From positions 1 to 64,000 of the forward strand of contig JAEWQV010000002.1 in the NCBI GenBank assembly GCA_023399055.1: DNA of 64,000 nucleotides, in the 5' to 3' direction. Below the pieces are notes generated by a model that had not been told where the DNA came from, did no database searches, and saw only the letters and a program-made list of their open reading frames with translations. This document shows positions 1 through 8,387 of the stretch, one piece after another. Each line of letters opens with the position of its first letter. The first letter of the stretch is position 1. This DNA is from Bacillota bacterium (GTDB taxonomy: Bacteria > Bacillota > Clostridia > Lachnospirales > Lachnospiraceae). Made by a program: the position numbers and the translations under genes.

Positions 1-230
1 CTTGCATTAATACGATTAAGTATATTACTAATTATTTTATTCAGTAAAGAATTATTGCCTCCGTCACTAGAATAATTATATTCATTATTTACAGATGCTA
101 GCTGTGCCTCTTGCATCTCTTGAACAGATTGAACTCCATAAATAGTCAGATGAAATGATATACTAATTACACAAAGGAACAGTAATAAATATATGACAAG
201 TTTATATACTAATTTGTTTTCTGTCTTCAT
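1..230 (-). CDS. N-terminal part of a membrane-anchored protein, cut by window edge
   Basis: An open frame on the minus strand begins with ATG at 230, behind a good AAGGAGG ribosome binding site, and runs off the left edge after 76 codons. The start of the protein is basic (MKTENK), followed by one hydrophobic segment at about residues 8-30, then a polar Asn/Ser/Gln-rich stretch. This is the layout of a signal anchor or uncleaved signal peptide with an extracytoplasmic remainder. No family can be recognised from this fragment and the function is unknown. Confidence 0.6.
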   Translation of the reverse strand, partial: MKTENKLVYKLVIYLLLFLCVISISFHLTIYGVQSVQEMQEAQLASVNNEYNYSSDGGNNSLLNKIISNILNRINA

Positions 231-534
231 TACTGTCCTCCTTACCTTTGATAGGGTAATTGTAATGCAATATAATATACTAATCAAGCAATTTCTTATA
301 AATTCCAATTCGAACTACTAATCTAGAAGGTTATTTGCTGAAACTACATAAATAATAGTGTACGCAATCTAGAATAGCATATTATCTACACTTTCTAATA
401 ATGTGTACACTCTGATTCTAATTTTATAAATGAATTTCAGTTTTTATATGTATAAGTTAGTCAAATAAATGTGATGAATCTACAAAAAAGCTCTATGAAA
501 GTGCAAATTTTCAACTTAGAGAGGATGGAATCGA
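231..534. other. AT-rich intergenic stretch
   Basis: This stretch holds no convincing frame. It is strongly AT-rich and carries the ribosome binding site and presumably the promoter of the left-edge gene. I see no clear hairpin until the structured segment that begins near 536. Confidence 0.5.
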
Positions 535-535
535 A

Positions 536-698
536 AATACGAAGGCCCATGCGGTGCATGGATCCTTCGTATTCTTGATGTGGGGATGATGCAAAAGCGT
601 CGCAGACCCTTCGGAGAGCGAGCAGGGCAGTTGTCAAACTGCCCTAGTGACGATGCACATATCAGTGCAACATAAAATCCCATGAAAATCAAGGGATT
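536..698. repeat. Cluster of three stem-loops in a GC-richer island
   Basis: Three consecutive inverted repeats lie here: 536-573 (arms AATACGAAGG and CCTTCGTATT, with an inner CCATG/CATGG stem), about 623-645 (AGGGCAGTT pairing with AACTGCCCT) and about 674-698 (AAATCCC pairing with GGGATTT). The stretch is clearly GC-richer than its flanks. It sits directly downstream, on the minus strand, of a tRNA-Gly-like fragment. It could be a structured RNA, an old mobile-element end, or a chain of terminators; the sequence alone does not decide. Confidence 0.5.
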
Positions 699-704
699 TC
701 GTAA

Positions 705-751
705 GCACGATACGAGATTCGAATCCGCGACCCTCTCCTGGGTAAGGCGAT
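705..751 (-). pseudogene. tRNA-Gly-like 3' fragment, degenerate
   Basis: These 47 bases align on the minus strand with the anticodon arm, T arm and 3' acceptor strand of the intact tRNA-Gly genes in this window (3339-3410 and 48700-48771), with about seven substitutions. The T-loop core TTCGAAT and the GGGTCGCGG stretch are preserved. The anticodon GCC has become ACC with a mispaired stem, and the D arm and 5' acceptor strand are absent. It cannot form a normal tRNA. It may be a remnant of an att site or of a partial tRNA duplication. Confidence 0.55.
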
Positions 752-753
752 TT

Positions 754-776
754 GTTATCTGTTTATGGCAGATAAC
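754..776 (-). terminator. Hairpin overlapping the stop of the lipoprotein gene
   Basis: GTTATCTG and CAGATAAC form a perfect 8-bp stem around a 7-base loop. The stem includes the last codons and stop of the minus-strand lipoprotein gene. There is no strong T tract, so termination activity is uncertain. Confidence 0.35.
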
Positions 777-1722
777 GACCATTCCAAAATGAATCAATAT
801 ATTCTATTATCTCATCATCTTGAAGCGTTTGAGCAATGTAGTCATACCATTTACTACCTACAGGAGGAATGGTTCTATACTCGATCGTTTCATCGTCCTG
901 AGATATACGCTCTTCATGCTCGAAGTTTTGCAATTCATTCACATATGCGAAAAACCCCGACACACTATTAATATACTTAAATTCTTCTTTTTGCCGAATT
1001 TCAACCTTCTCCATAACTGCTTCAATGGTTCGCCGCCTCATCTCGTCGTCCATTCGGTCAAAAGTGCTGTTGCAAGCTAAAAAGATCTCTTTAGAAAGGA
1101 TTTCCCTCTCCCGTGTAGACGTTTCAACATTATATTCAAATTGTTGCTTACTATCTTCAAATGAACGCATCTGCATGAACTCACTTTTTATATAGCTTTC
1201 CAGCAATACCTTTGCGAAATCCTCTCTTGTACGCATTTCGTCAACAGCATTAAACCATGAGGATATGGTTTCTATGTAATACGACGGAAAATCATAAGCA
1301 TTCGGAGGGTACTTTGGCATTCGCCCTACAAGTTGTACAAGATCCTCTGTTGCGGCTTGTTCCAGTGCTTCCTGCGGGATATAAAATCTAACACTCTCAT
1401 AAGCCTCTTTATAATCTTCCTGATCGCGATAGGAGTAATCATTCAGGCTAAAAGGATAATCAAGATACCCCTTCGACAGCCACTCTTTGGCAGAATGTAT
1501 AAGCCCCAGGTATTCTTCTACATTGGGATCATTAAAATACGTCGGAACCGGTTCAATGGACGGTTTTATGGTTTCATATTTCGTTGGCGTAATACAATCA
1601 TTTTCCGAATGAGAATCGGCGTTGGTATCTTTTTCTGATAGGGGATCAGCAACGCCTTTACAGGCAGTCATGATTGCCATAAAAACAATGACAGAGGTTG
1701 TTAGGAGTTTTTTCTTTTTCAT
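763..1722 (-). CDS. Lipoprotein sharing a domain with the adjacent secreted protein
   Basis: This is a 319-residue protein with a lipoprotein signal peptide: KKKK, a hydrophobic core, then a lipobox ending MTACKG, so Cys21 is the probable lipidated residue. The mature part is acidic and helical. Residues about 115-165 read IPQEALEQ, then TEDLVQLV, then FNAVDEMRTREDFAKV. The neighbour at 1728-3071 has the matching series IPDKILKT, STEELISLI and a later LLREDAFSKL, so the two proteins share a homologous segment. The gene starts 5 bases after its neighbour's stop, which implies co-transcription and coupled translation. I do not recognise a named family. It probably acts on the outer face of the membrane with its partner. 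Confidence 0.75.
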   Translation of the reverse strand: MKKKKLLTTSVIVFMAIMTACKGVADPLSEKDTNADSHSENDCITPTKYETIKPSIEPVPTYFNDPNVEEYLGLIHSAKEWLSKGYLDYPFSLNDYSYRDQEDYKEAYESVRFYIPQEALEQAATEDLVQLVGRMPKYPPNAYDFPSYYIETISSWFNAVDEMRTREDFAKVLLESYIKSEFMQMRSFEDSKQQFEYNVETSTREREILSKEIFLACNSTFDRMDDEMRRRTIEAVMEKVEIRQKEEFKYINSVSGFFAYVNELQNFEHEERISQDDETIEYRTIPPVGSKWYDYIAQTLQDDEIIEYIDSFWNGRYLP

Positions 1723-1727
1723 GATAC

Positions 1728-3071
1728 TTACCAGGTATAATAATCAATTATACTTCCGCTATTATAATACGGGCAATCACGCATATTGTGACTTATCATA
1801 GGACCAGCCGCCCATTTTGAAGTCATCAAATGTTCCGGACCGCTTGGAACATACCCAATATTAGTCATTGTTATAATACCGGAATGTGCACCCCAGGTTG
1901 CTATACAGCCAGTAGAGGGACTGCTAATTTTTGTGTAATATCTGTCACTTGTGAAAGAGGAAATGAGACTGAGCCACATATTTTGGTAATTCATATTTGT
2001 AGTGCTTGCAACACCGGGATACTGCCTGCTTAACCATGCAAAGGAATGACAATTAAATGTCTTGGAGGCTAATGATACAAGAGATGCAGAGGAGTATGCT
2101 GTAATTAAAGATGCCCATTCGCTATAGGAGCTTGTTTGAATATTAGGGTTAAGTATTACATAAGCCGTATTACCGCCCGGAGTTGTAATTGGGTAATTAC
2201 TATTATATACTGCAGGAATGGATTGGGCAGAAATGGATATTAGAGAAGAATCCTGCGACCCTGTGTCAATAGACAGGCTCGACAGCTTCTCCAGTATGCA
2301 ATCTTTCAAAGCATTATTCTCTTTCGCTTCAGTCATATAGACAAGTAGCTTTGCGGGGTTAACATCATCAAAATATGGGGAGTCAATCTTTTCACCTAGT
2401 TTATCTATGTAGGATTTTGTGAATTTTTCCATATTGCTCGTGCTTTTATTTGTTTCAATTAAGTCATAAATAAGCATTTCCAAGATGTCTATTGAGTTAT
2501 AGACAGCACCATCAGCTAATACGATAGGTATGTAATCCTTATCCCTGATAATTCTGTTAAATTCGTCGACAAAATTATCTTTGCTCAAACTATCCCAATC
2601 CATAATCTTTTCACTTGGGATCGCATAGTTATCATATGCTTCGATAAGTTTAGAGAACGCATCTTCTCTTAAAAGTAGTTCCGAAAATCCGTTAAAGTAT
2701 GGCTTGATAACTTGATAACCCTCCTTTACTGTTCGATATGCGTGAAGATAGGGTAAAAGTGGATACTCCAATATTAGACTTATTAATTCCTCGGTTGAAA
2801 TCGTTTTTAAGATTTTATCGGGTATTTGAGTTGCCGCTCGAATCTGATCTTGAGTCCCTATCAAGTACCCATTCTCATGTCTGAGTGATTCCGGAAAACC
2901 GTAACTACCATCTGATTTAACCCAATCAATGCTATAGTTTATACTTGTTTCGCCCTCTGTTGTCATCGCTTCTGCTTTGGCGCCAGCTGCTAAGTTAATA
3001 CACATTGCAAAGAGAAGTGCAATTGTTAAATATAGACCTGTGAATTTGTTGACTCGTTTATATTTCTTCAT
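1728..3071 (-). CDS. Secreted protein with a Cys/His C-terminal domain, possible papain-like amidase
   Basis: Translation most likely starts at 3071, because AAGGAGG lies eight bases upstream; this gives 447 residues. An N-terminal signal peptide (basic start, hydrophobic core, AxA-like site near AAGAKAEA) predicts export. The middle shares a helical segment with the lipoprotein downstream. The last 110 residues contain FNCHSFAWL, then GCIATWGAHSGIIT, then SKWAAGPMISH. This spacing of Cys, His and a late His resembles CHAP/NlpC-like cysteine hydrolases, but I cannot assign the family firmly. A working hypothesis is a secreted cell-wall or protein hydrolase working with the lipoprotein encoded 5 bases downstream. 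Confidence 0.7.
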   Translation of the reverse strand: MKKYKRVNKFTGLYLTIALLFAMCINLAAGAKAEAMTTEGETSINYSIDWVKSDGSYGFPESLRHENGYLIGTQDQIRAATQIPDKILKTISTEELISLILEYPLLPYLHAYRTVKEGYQVIKPYFNGFSELLLREDAFSKLIEAYDNYAIPSEKIMDWDSLSKDNFVDEFNRIIRDKDYIPIVLADGAVYNSIDILEMLIYDLIETNKSTSNMEKFTKSYIDKLGEKIDSPYFDDVNPAKLLVYMTEAKENNALKDCILEKLSSLSIDTGSQDSSLISISAQSIPAVYNSNYPITTPGGNTAYVILNPNIQTSSYSEWASLITAYSSASLVSLASKTFNCHSFAWLSRQYPGVASTTNMNYQNMWLSLISSFTSDRYYTKISSPSTGCIATWGAHSGIITMTNIGYVPSGPEHLMTSKWAAGPMISHNMRDCPYYNSGSIIDYYTW

Positions 3072-3294
3072 GAACGTGTCCTCCTTAAATCTCCTTATGG
3101 ATATTAATACCAATATCCTAAAGAAATTGTATAATTAAATAGAAGCAATAGTCAACATAAAAGTAAAAAAATGTATATCTAAGTTTGAAATATTGATAAA
3201 ACCTTGTAACAGCAAAGGTGTTTTTAAATGAACATTTCTATCAAATCAACTAAGTCTGGAAAGAACCTATTCATCGCTTACTTCAATTTCGGAC

Positions 3295-3333
3295 AAAAAA
3301 ATAAGCTTATCCTTTTGGATAAACTTATTTTTT
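3295..3333 (-). terminator. Rho-independent terminator after tRNA-Gly
   Basis: On the minus strand, immediately after the tRNA, the arms AAGTTTATCC and GGATAAGCTT form a stem with one mismatch around a TTTT/AAAA loop and are followed by a run of T. Confidence 0.75.
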
Positions 3334-3338
3334 AATTA

Positions 3339-3410
3339 AGCGCGAGACGGGATTCGAACCCGCGACCCTCGCCTTGGCAAGGCGATACTCCACCACTGAG
3401 CCACTCGCGC
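3339..3410 (-). tRNA. tRNA-Gly (anticodon GCC)
   Basis: A complete cloverleaf is visible: acceptor GCGCGAG pairs with CTCGCGC, the anticodon arm is GCCTTGCCAAGGC with anticodon GCC, and the T arm is GCGGG-TTCGAAT-CCCGT. The discriminator base is U, as usual for tRNA-Gly. CCA is not encoded. A second identical copy lies at 48700-48771, and a degenerate 3' fragment lies at 705-751. Confidence 0.95.
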
Positions 3411-3585
3411 GCATTTCATAATTTAATCGGTGCAAGAGATATAATAAAATATACAGAGACTTTTGTCAACACTTTTTTAATAAATTTTAATTAATAATTT
3501 TAAAACATTAGTTGACATAATAATATAAATAAATAACACCTTATGCAAGACGGAATGACAACATTTCATTGTCAAGAAGTAGAAG

Positions 3586-3630
3586 AGCACTGGAGGCATA
3601 TTGATTTTAATCAATATGTCACCTAGTGCT
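3586..3630. repeat. Inverted repeat downstream of the SatP-like gene
   Basis: An inner perfect palindrome ATATTGATTTTAATCAATAT is flanked by AGCACT and AGTGCT arms. The T run lies on the plus strand side, so on the minus strand it is a stem-loop without a T tail. It may stop transcription between the satP-like gene and the tRNA. Confidence 0.5.
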
Positions 3631-3652
3631 TTTTAAGTTATATAATCTATAA

Positions 3653-4216
3653 TTATAGTTTAATTACATTCTTACCGTATTCCTGATTTAAAATTTGACC
3701 CATGGAATTATAAATAGCAGAACAGCCACAGAAAATACCAACGTAGCCTGCAATTGTATGTACAGTCTCAGAGCCTGTGAAATTAGCAAGTGAGAGAAGT
3801 ATAAATAATATGGTAAGTGAACCGAAGACTACCTGAGTTGCTCTATTATGTTTCAAAGTACCAATGAACATAAAGCAGGTGAATACGCCCCAAAGTCCTA
3901 AATAAAAGCCCATGCTGTTTGCATCCGCTGCTTCAATTCCTTTAAAGGGATTCATCCAGATCAGGATTAATGACCACCAGAAGAAGCCGTAAGCGGTAAA
4001 TGCAGTAGCACCAAAGGTATTGTTTTTCTTAAACTCCATAATTCCAGCGATAATCTGTGCTGCACCACCCAAGGCAAAGCCCATGGCAACGATAACAATG
4101 GAAAGTGGAATAAATCCTGCATTATGGATATTTAACAGGCAGGTAGTCATACCAAAACCTAGAAGTCCAAGGGGTGCAGGATTCGCAATAGTTGATTTTT
4201 CTAATTGAGTTGACAT
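3653..4216 (-). CDS. Acetate/succinate transporter, GPR1/FUN34/YaaH family
   Basis: This 187-residue protein has about six hydrophobic segments and starts its membrane domain with NPAPLGLLGFGMTT, the signature of the GPR1/FUN34/YaaH (SatP) family. The length matches bacterial members (about 190). The family forms oligomeric inner-membrane channels that move acetate and succinate with protons. It appears to be a single-gene unit, with a small GGCGT/ACGCC hairpin in its leader near 4243-4263. Acetate export or uptake would suit a fermentative clostridium. The family is certain; the substrate is inferred. Confidence 0.9.
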   Translation of the reverse strand: MSTQLEKSTIANPAPLGLLGFGMTTCLLNIHNAGFIPLSIVIVAMGFALGGAAQIIAGIMEFKKNNTFGATAFTAYGFFWWSLILIWMNPFKGIEAADANSMGFYLGLWGVFTCFMFIGTLKHNRATQVVFGSLTILFILLSLANFTGSETVHTIAGYVGIFCGCSAIYNSMGQILNQEYGKNVIKL

Positions 4217-4342
4217 AAATTCATGTCCTTTCTAATGAAGTATTGGCGTAAAAAACGCCTTGGCTATACTAACACTTTTCAAAGAGTTATTCAATAGAAT
4301 AAATAGTAATGTTAGCAAAATACTTCAAAAAACATGAATGAT

Positions 4343-4368
4343 TAAAAAAAAGGAACTTAACAGTTCCC
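4343..4368 (-). terminator. Terminator overlapping the glutaredoxin-like stop codon
   Basis: GGGAACTGTTAAGTTCC followed by eight T on the minus strand. The left arm is formed by the last coding codons and the stop codon, so the gene end and terminator are nested. Confidence 0.85.
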
Positions 4369-4674
4369 TTTTCCGTCAATGGAGCAGGCAATTACAGAAC
4401 TGTCTGCCTGACTTTTCTCAAATTCTATAATATCAGAGAGTTCAAAAGTCTTTGTACCATCCTCAAGAATGAAAAATGGGATACCAATTCTGCCACCTTC
4501 TTTTACTGGAACGAAGATAGGATCATTGTCACGATAAGATAAAAACTCCTTAAGCGTAGTGGTAGTTGCTGTGATGTTTCGATAATCAAATTGGATGCCT
4601 CTGTGACTGCTTAATAGTTCCTTAGCTTCTACGCAATCAGGACAGATTTCTGAACCATACATAATAATCTTCAT
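4357..4674 (-). CDS. Glutaredoxin-like thiol protein with CPDC motif
   Basis: This is a 105-residue protein with a thioredoxin-fold start, MKIIMYGSEICPDC, giving a CxxC pair at residues 11-14. A cis-Pro segment IGIPFFILEDG follows at about residues 64-74. The tail ends CSIDGKGNC with two further cysteines that could resolve disulfides or bind metal. It belongs to the small glutaredoxin-related group common in clostridia and probably reduces disulfides in the cytoplasm. It is a monocistronic gene with GAAAGGA upstream and a terminator fused to its stop. Confidence 0.8.
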   Translation of the reverse strand: MKIIMYGSEICPDCVEAKELLSSHRGIQFDYRNITATTTTLKEFLSYRDNDPIFVPVKEGGRIGIPFFILEDGTKTFELSDIIEFEKSQADSSVIACSIDGKGNC

Positions 4675-5237
4675 AATAATTCATCCTTTCAATTAGTTTT
4701 ATTAGTATTGTCTACGTAGCTAACATATTATAAATGTTATTTGATTATAACTTAGTTGCCATATTATTGCTATAGCAAGTAAACACATTTTTATCTTTGT
4801 AAAACTAACTTCATATTCCAATATCTTCGCCATGAAAAATATTAATTATGAAGTTGAAAAATATAAAATAAAAAGCTGCATAATCGTATGGCGACGACTA
4901 TACAGCATTTTATTGATTGTTGAATAAAAGATATTGTTCTCTTGTAGGATACATTTCTATTATGAGCCTATTGTGCTCCGAATATTTTATGTACATCAGC
5001 AAGTACAATGTAACATATTTGAAAATGAAAGTCAATATCATTTAGTGATATTTTTGTTTTTGTTAAATTTTTATTCTACAATCGCATCTACGTCACAAAT
5101 GACTGTACACAACTATGAGAACTCACTTAGCGTGGTTTTTCCAATTACAGTTCTGTAATGCCATTTATAAAACTAATATAATAGCTTCAATCTAATTTTA
5201 CTAGTTAAAAATTATATGATAATATTAAAAAAGAGTA
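4675..5237. other. AT-rich intergenic region with one hairpin
   Basis: This region separates two divergent genes. The only structure I see is an imperfect stem at about 4869-4910 (GCTGcATAaTCGT against ACGAcTATaCAGC) followed by T residues. A 74-codon open frame at 4934-5158 has no ribosome binding site and no recognisable content, so I do not call it a gene. Confidence 0.5.
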
Positions 5238-5268
5238 TTGACTTTGACGCCGTGTCGCACCTTAGACT
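5238..5268 (+). promoter_or_regulatory. MerR-type promoter with 19-bp spacer
   Basis: TTGACT at 5238-5243 and TAGACT at 5263-5268 are separated by exactly 19 bases. The spacer contains the dyad-like GACGCCGTGTC. MerR-family activators recognise such overlong spacers and twist the DNA to permit transcription. It lies 22 bases upstream of the MerR/GyrI gene, implying autoregulation. Confidence 0.7.
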
Positions 5269-5290
5269 GATATCGAAAGGAGGAGTTACC

Positions 5291-6283
5291 ATGGAACTTC
5301 AAACAATATCAGAGGTATCAAAAAGCTTCCAGATCTCAACACGCACACTGCGTTATTATGAGCAAATCGGGTTATTAAAAAGCTGCAAGAAAGAAGATTA
5401 TGCGTATCGCACCTATGACGATAGGGCAATTACGAGGCTTCAACAAATTATTGTGCTTAGAAAGCTGCGCATTCCTTTAAAACATATTATCATTCTACTG
5501 GATAATGACAACACGAAGGAGATGATACGTGTTTTAAATGAACAGTTAACTGAAGTCAAGGAGGAAATCACAGTTTTATCTACAATCCGATCAATATTAG
5601 GCGTGTTTCTGGAACGCTTAAAGAAAATTACATCTCTTGAGTTAAAGCAAACGTTACTAGATGATATTTCTATTCTTGATATTGTTGAATCCTTATCTGT
5701 AAGTAAAACAACATTAAAGGAGGAAAAATCAATGAATGAATTTAATTTAGAAAATGCTAAACCCAGAAAATTAACGGATAAAGAGGTACGTATCACTTAT
5801 CTGCCACCAATGACGGTTGCTGCTTTGCATTCTATGGGAAGTACAGCAGAACAAAAAGGAGCAGCACCAATCAAAGAGTTTATCGAAAGAAATGAGTTGG
5901 TGAAGCGATTTCCTCAGATGAGACATCTTGGATTTAACCATCCTAACGGGGTAAAGCCAGATGGAAGTGATCATGGTTATGAAAGATGGATTACCATACC
6001 AGAAGACTTAGAAGTTACAGCACCCTTCGTTAAAAAGCACTTTGAAGGTGGCCTTTTTGCAGCACATATGATACCTATGGGAGCCTTTGAAGAGTGGGAA
6101 CTTCTATACAATTGGGGAGTAAGTAGTGATAAATACGATATTGTAGCAGGAGATCCAGAGTGTATGTATGGCTCATTGGAAGAGCATCTGAACTTTATCA
6201 ATATGTATGATCTTGAGGGTGATGACTCATCCATGCAGTTAGATTTATTGCTTCCTATTCGTGTAAAAGAAAATAACTATTAA
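5291..6283 (+). CDS. MerR-family regulator with C-terminal GyrI-like effector domain
   Basis: Start at ATG 5291 is set by AAAGGAGG; the product has 330 residues. Residues 1-75 form a MerR winged-helix domain (RTLRYYEQIGLL is the recognition-helix region), followed by a coiled dimerisation helix near residues 80-120. The C-terminal about 160 residues look like a GyrI/AraC effector-binding domain (ITYLPPMTVAALHSMG at its start; ending LDLLLPIRVKE). Such proteins bind small hydrophobic ligands or drugs and activate promoters with 19-bp spacers; one lies just upstream. No transporter is adjacent, so its target other than itself is unknown. Confidence 0.85.
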   Translation: MELQTISEVSKSFQISTRTLRYYEQIGLLKSCKKEDYAYRTYDDRAITRLQQIIVLRKLRIPLKHIIILLDNDNTKEMIRVLNEQLTEVKEEITVLSTIRSILGVFLERLKKITSLELKQTLLDDISILDIVESLSVSKTTLKEEKSMNEFNLENAKPRKLTDKEVRITYLPPMTVAALHSMGSTAEQKGAAPIKEFIERNELVKRFPQMRHLGFNHPNGVKPDGSDHGYERWITIPEDLEVTAPFVKKHFEGGLFAAHMIPMGAFEEWELLYNWGVSSDKYDIVAGDPECMYGSLEEHLNFINMYDLEGDDSSMQLDLLLPIRVKENNY

Positions 6284-6305
6284 AATCTGAAAGAAGCACG
6301 CGTAA

Positions 6306-6340
6306 AAAAGAGATCCAACCCATTGGGAGGATCTCTTTTC
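6306..6340 (+). terminator. Terminator after the MerR/GyrI gene
   Basis: AAGAGATCC and GGATCTCTT form a 9-bp stem followed by TTTT. It lies between convergent genes and could act in both directions. Confidence 0.8.
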
Positions 6341-6351
6341 ATGATAATAAA

Positions 6352-6591
6352 TTATTGTGCAGATAATAGTAGCAATGCTCTTTTGTAAAGTGGGTCAAAC
6401 TCACAACCACAGCTGCCACATTCGGTGTCAGCTACTTCAACTGCAGCTATTAACTGGGCTGTAATTGACTCAGATAAATTTTCTTCATAAGCTGTATTCA
6501 GCCAAGCTTTTGATGGAGCATCAATGACATCCCATCCAGAGTCAGCAAACTTACTTATAATTGAAATTAATTCATCCTCTTGCCTAATCAT
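6352..6591 (-). CDS. Small cysteine-containing hypothetical protein
   Basis: The ribosome binding site AGGAAGGAG fits an ATG at 6591 better than the GTG twelve bases earlier, giving 79 residues. The protein has an acidic helical start (MIRQEDELISIISKF), an alanine-rich middle, and a cluster CGSCGC near residue 59 that could bind metal or form disulfides. I do not recognise the family. It is a single-gene unit between the MerR/GyrI gene and the LysE-like gene. Confidence 0.6.
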   Translation of the reverse strand: MIRQEDELISIISKFADSGWDVIDAPSKAWLNTAYEENLSESITAQLIAAVEVADTECGSCGCEFDPLYKRALLLLSAQ

Positions 6592-6689
6592 AGTAATAAT
6601 CACTCCTTCCTCAAGGTAATAAATATAAAAACTTAATTATAAATTCATAGGTGGAAAATGCGTTTTGTTATAATATTAATCATAATTCG

Positions 6690-7298
6690 TTATTGCTTTT
6701 TTAGTAGCAAACGTATGCCGAAATATATAATCAATATTCCGACACCTACATTCAAGATTTGTATTATGATAGGTGACAGAAATCCACTAATCAAAGTGCC
6801 AAGCAATGCAACAAAGGATAAGAAGCATAGAGTTGATAATATACAACCTATACCAAAGTATAAAAGCTGTAGTTTATTATACTTATTTTCAATTACCTGT
6901 GAGGAAAATACTCCACTCCAAAATATAATCGTAAGTGGATTAGAAGCTGTTAGCAATAAACCTTGAACAAAGATACTCTGTTTACTTACATTTGTAAAAA
7001 AGGTGATGTTAGGTAATAAAGTAAAGTTAAATGAACCAGCAATCATATTTGCTCCAAAAAGGAGGAGTATGATACTTCCTAATATCTTTATAATTAATTT
7101 CACTTTATTTTTATTAATAATTGCAGCAACGCCTAGACCAGATAAAGCTATAAAAAGAAGATCCACCAAAGTAATGGCTAAAACAAGTGATAGTCCGACA
7201 ATGAGACCATAGGTAGCAGAAGAGTTAAATACCATCAAACACATAGGACCCACTGCTAGTTGCAAAAGCATGCCAAATTTAAAACCTTTATAGATCAT
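6690..7298 (-). CDS. LysE-family amino acid/metabolite exporter
   Basis: This 202-residue protein has six predicted transmembrane segments. The first reads FGMLLQLAVGPMCLMVFN, which carries the VGP motif typical of LysE/RhtB exporters, and a conserved membrane Asp is present in LVDLLFIALSG. The length is normal for the family. A GGAGG site precedes the ATG. LysE-type proteins export amino acids or related solutes across the cytoplasmic membrane; the substrate cannot be told here. Confidence 0.85.
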   Translation of the reverse strand: MIYKGFKFGMLLQLAVGPMCLMVFNSSATYGLIVGLSLVLAITLVDLLFIALSGLGVAAIINKNKVKLIIKILGSIILLLFGANMIAGSFNFTLLPNITFFTNVSKQSIFVQGLLLTASNPLTIIFWSGVFSSQVIENKYNKLQLLYFGIGCILSTLCFLSFVALLGTLISGFLSPIIIQILNVGVGILIIYFGIRLLLKKQ

Positions 7299-7465
7299 TT
7301 ATCCTCCGTGAAGTTTACATTAAAAATTTTTCTGTTATATTATATAATTTATATAATAATACCATATTTTAGAAATTAGTAAACATAATTTTGCCAAAAA
7401 AGTAATCCTTTAATTAACATATATTGAGGAATAAGATTGATTAACAGAAACTAACAACCATGATT

Positions 7466-7500
7466 TAAAAAAACAGATCCCTTTAAAGACAAGGGATCTG
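7466..7500 (-). terminator. Terminator after the AraC/GyrI gene
   Basis: CAGATCCCTT and AAGGGATCTG form a perfect 10-bp stem followed by seven T on the minus strand. Confidence 0.9.
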
Positions 7501-7520
7501 AAGGATGAAATCTAAATGTT

Positions 7521-8387
7521 CTATTTTGATTTTTTACTTACGGGTATCCATACTTCACAGAAAAGGTTGCCTTCACTATTATCAGGGTAAAGTTCAAAAT
7601 CTGTATCATCTAACATTTCATACTCTGAAGCTGGAAGAAATTCTTTGTAAATTCGATCCCAGGTCTCACCAATGCACTCGCCGTTGTCACCAATACAAGG
7701 GAAAACAGCCCATAAAGTAGGTTTAACTTCATAAAGTTTATATCCACTTGGAATACTGCCACCATCGTGTATCATCCCAATCCCATATTCAAAGAATTGA
7801 CTTTCCTTTGAAATAGGAGAGCATGCTCCGTAAATATCTGGATGTTTGGAATGCTTACGAAGCTGTGTAAACACACCTTCCTCTCCACTTCTTTTCCAAA
7901 AATCAGGTATCTCGTTATTGTTGTCTTCCTTAATACTTTCAATCCTGAAGCTCTCAACCTTTGCAATCAACGTAAAGGGTTCTCTTTCAACAATTTTGTA
8001 ATCCATCATAGTACCACCTTCCACAATTAATTTTAATATGAGGCGGTTGTATAATTTTAACTGCATACCGGAGCGTTTTGCCACGCTAGGTGTTACACCA
8101 TGAAACCTGGAAAATGCCTTTGTAAAGCTCTCGGGCGAATCATACCCATATTTATATGCGATGTCGATAACCTTGGCAGTTGAGAAACTAAGCTCCTGTG
8201 CTGCCAGTGACATACGTCGATTACGGATATAATCATTTGGAGTTATTCCTGTAATCATACTGAAGGTTTTGTGAAAATGGTAGCTGGACATGTATACCTG
8301 CCGTGCTACATCCTCATAATTAATATCCTCCAATAGATGTTCTTCCATATATTCGATTGCCTTTTGAATACTTGTTATGCAGTCCAT
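7521..8387 (-). CDS. AraC-family regulator with GyrI-like effector domain
   Basis: Start at ATG 8387 is supported by GAGGTGAT; the product has 288 residues. Residues 1-105 hold two helix-turn-helix units of the AraC type (YHFHKTFSMITGITPNDYI and SPESFTKAFSRFHGVTPS). The rest, about 160 residues, is a GyrI/Rob-like ligand domain (MDYKIVEREPFTLIAKVESF at its start). This reversed order, DNA-binding domain first, is typical of SoxS/Rob-like regulators. The gene is monocistronic. Ligand and targets are unknown. Confidence 0.9.
   Translation of the reverse strand: MDCITSIQKAIEYMEEHLLEDINYEDVARQVYMSSYHFHKTFSMITGITPNDYIRNRRMSLAAQELSFSTAKVIDIAYKYGYDSPESFTKAFSRFHGVTPSVAKRSGMQLKLYNRLILKLIVEGGTMMDYKIVEREPFTLIAKVESFRIESIKEDNNNEIPDFWKRSGEEGVFTQLRKHSKHPDIYGACSPISKESQFFEYGIGMIHDGGSIPSGYKLYEVKPTLWAVFPCIGDNGECIGETWDRIYKEFLPASEYEMLDDTDFELYPDNSEGNLFCEVWIPVSKKSK

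Noticed and set aside
516..797. A 93-codon minus-strand frame
   Set aside because: It runs through the hairpin block and the tRNA fragment and has no ribosome binding site or recognisable content.
4934..5158. A 74-codon plus-strand frame
   Set aside because: AT-rich, no ribosome binding site, no family pattern; it lies in an intergenic region.
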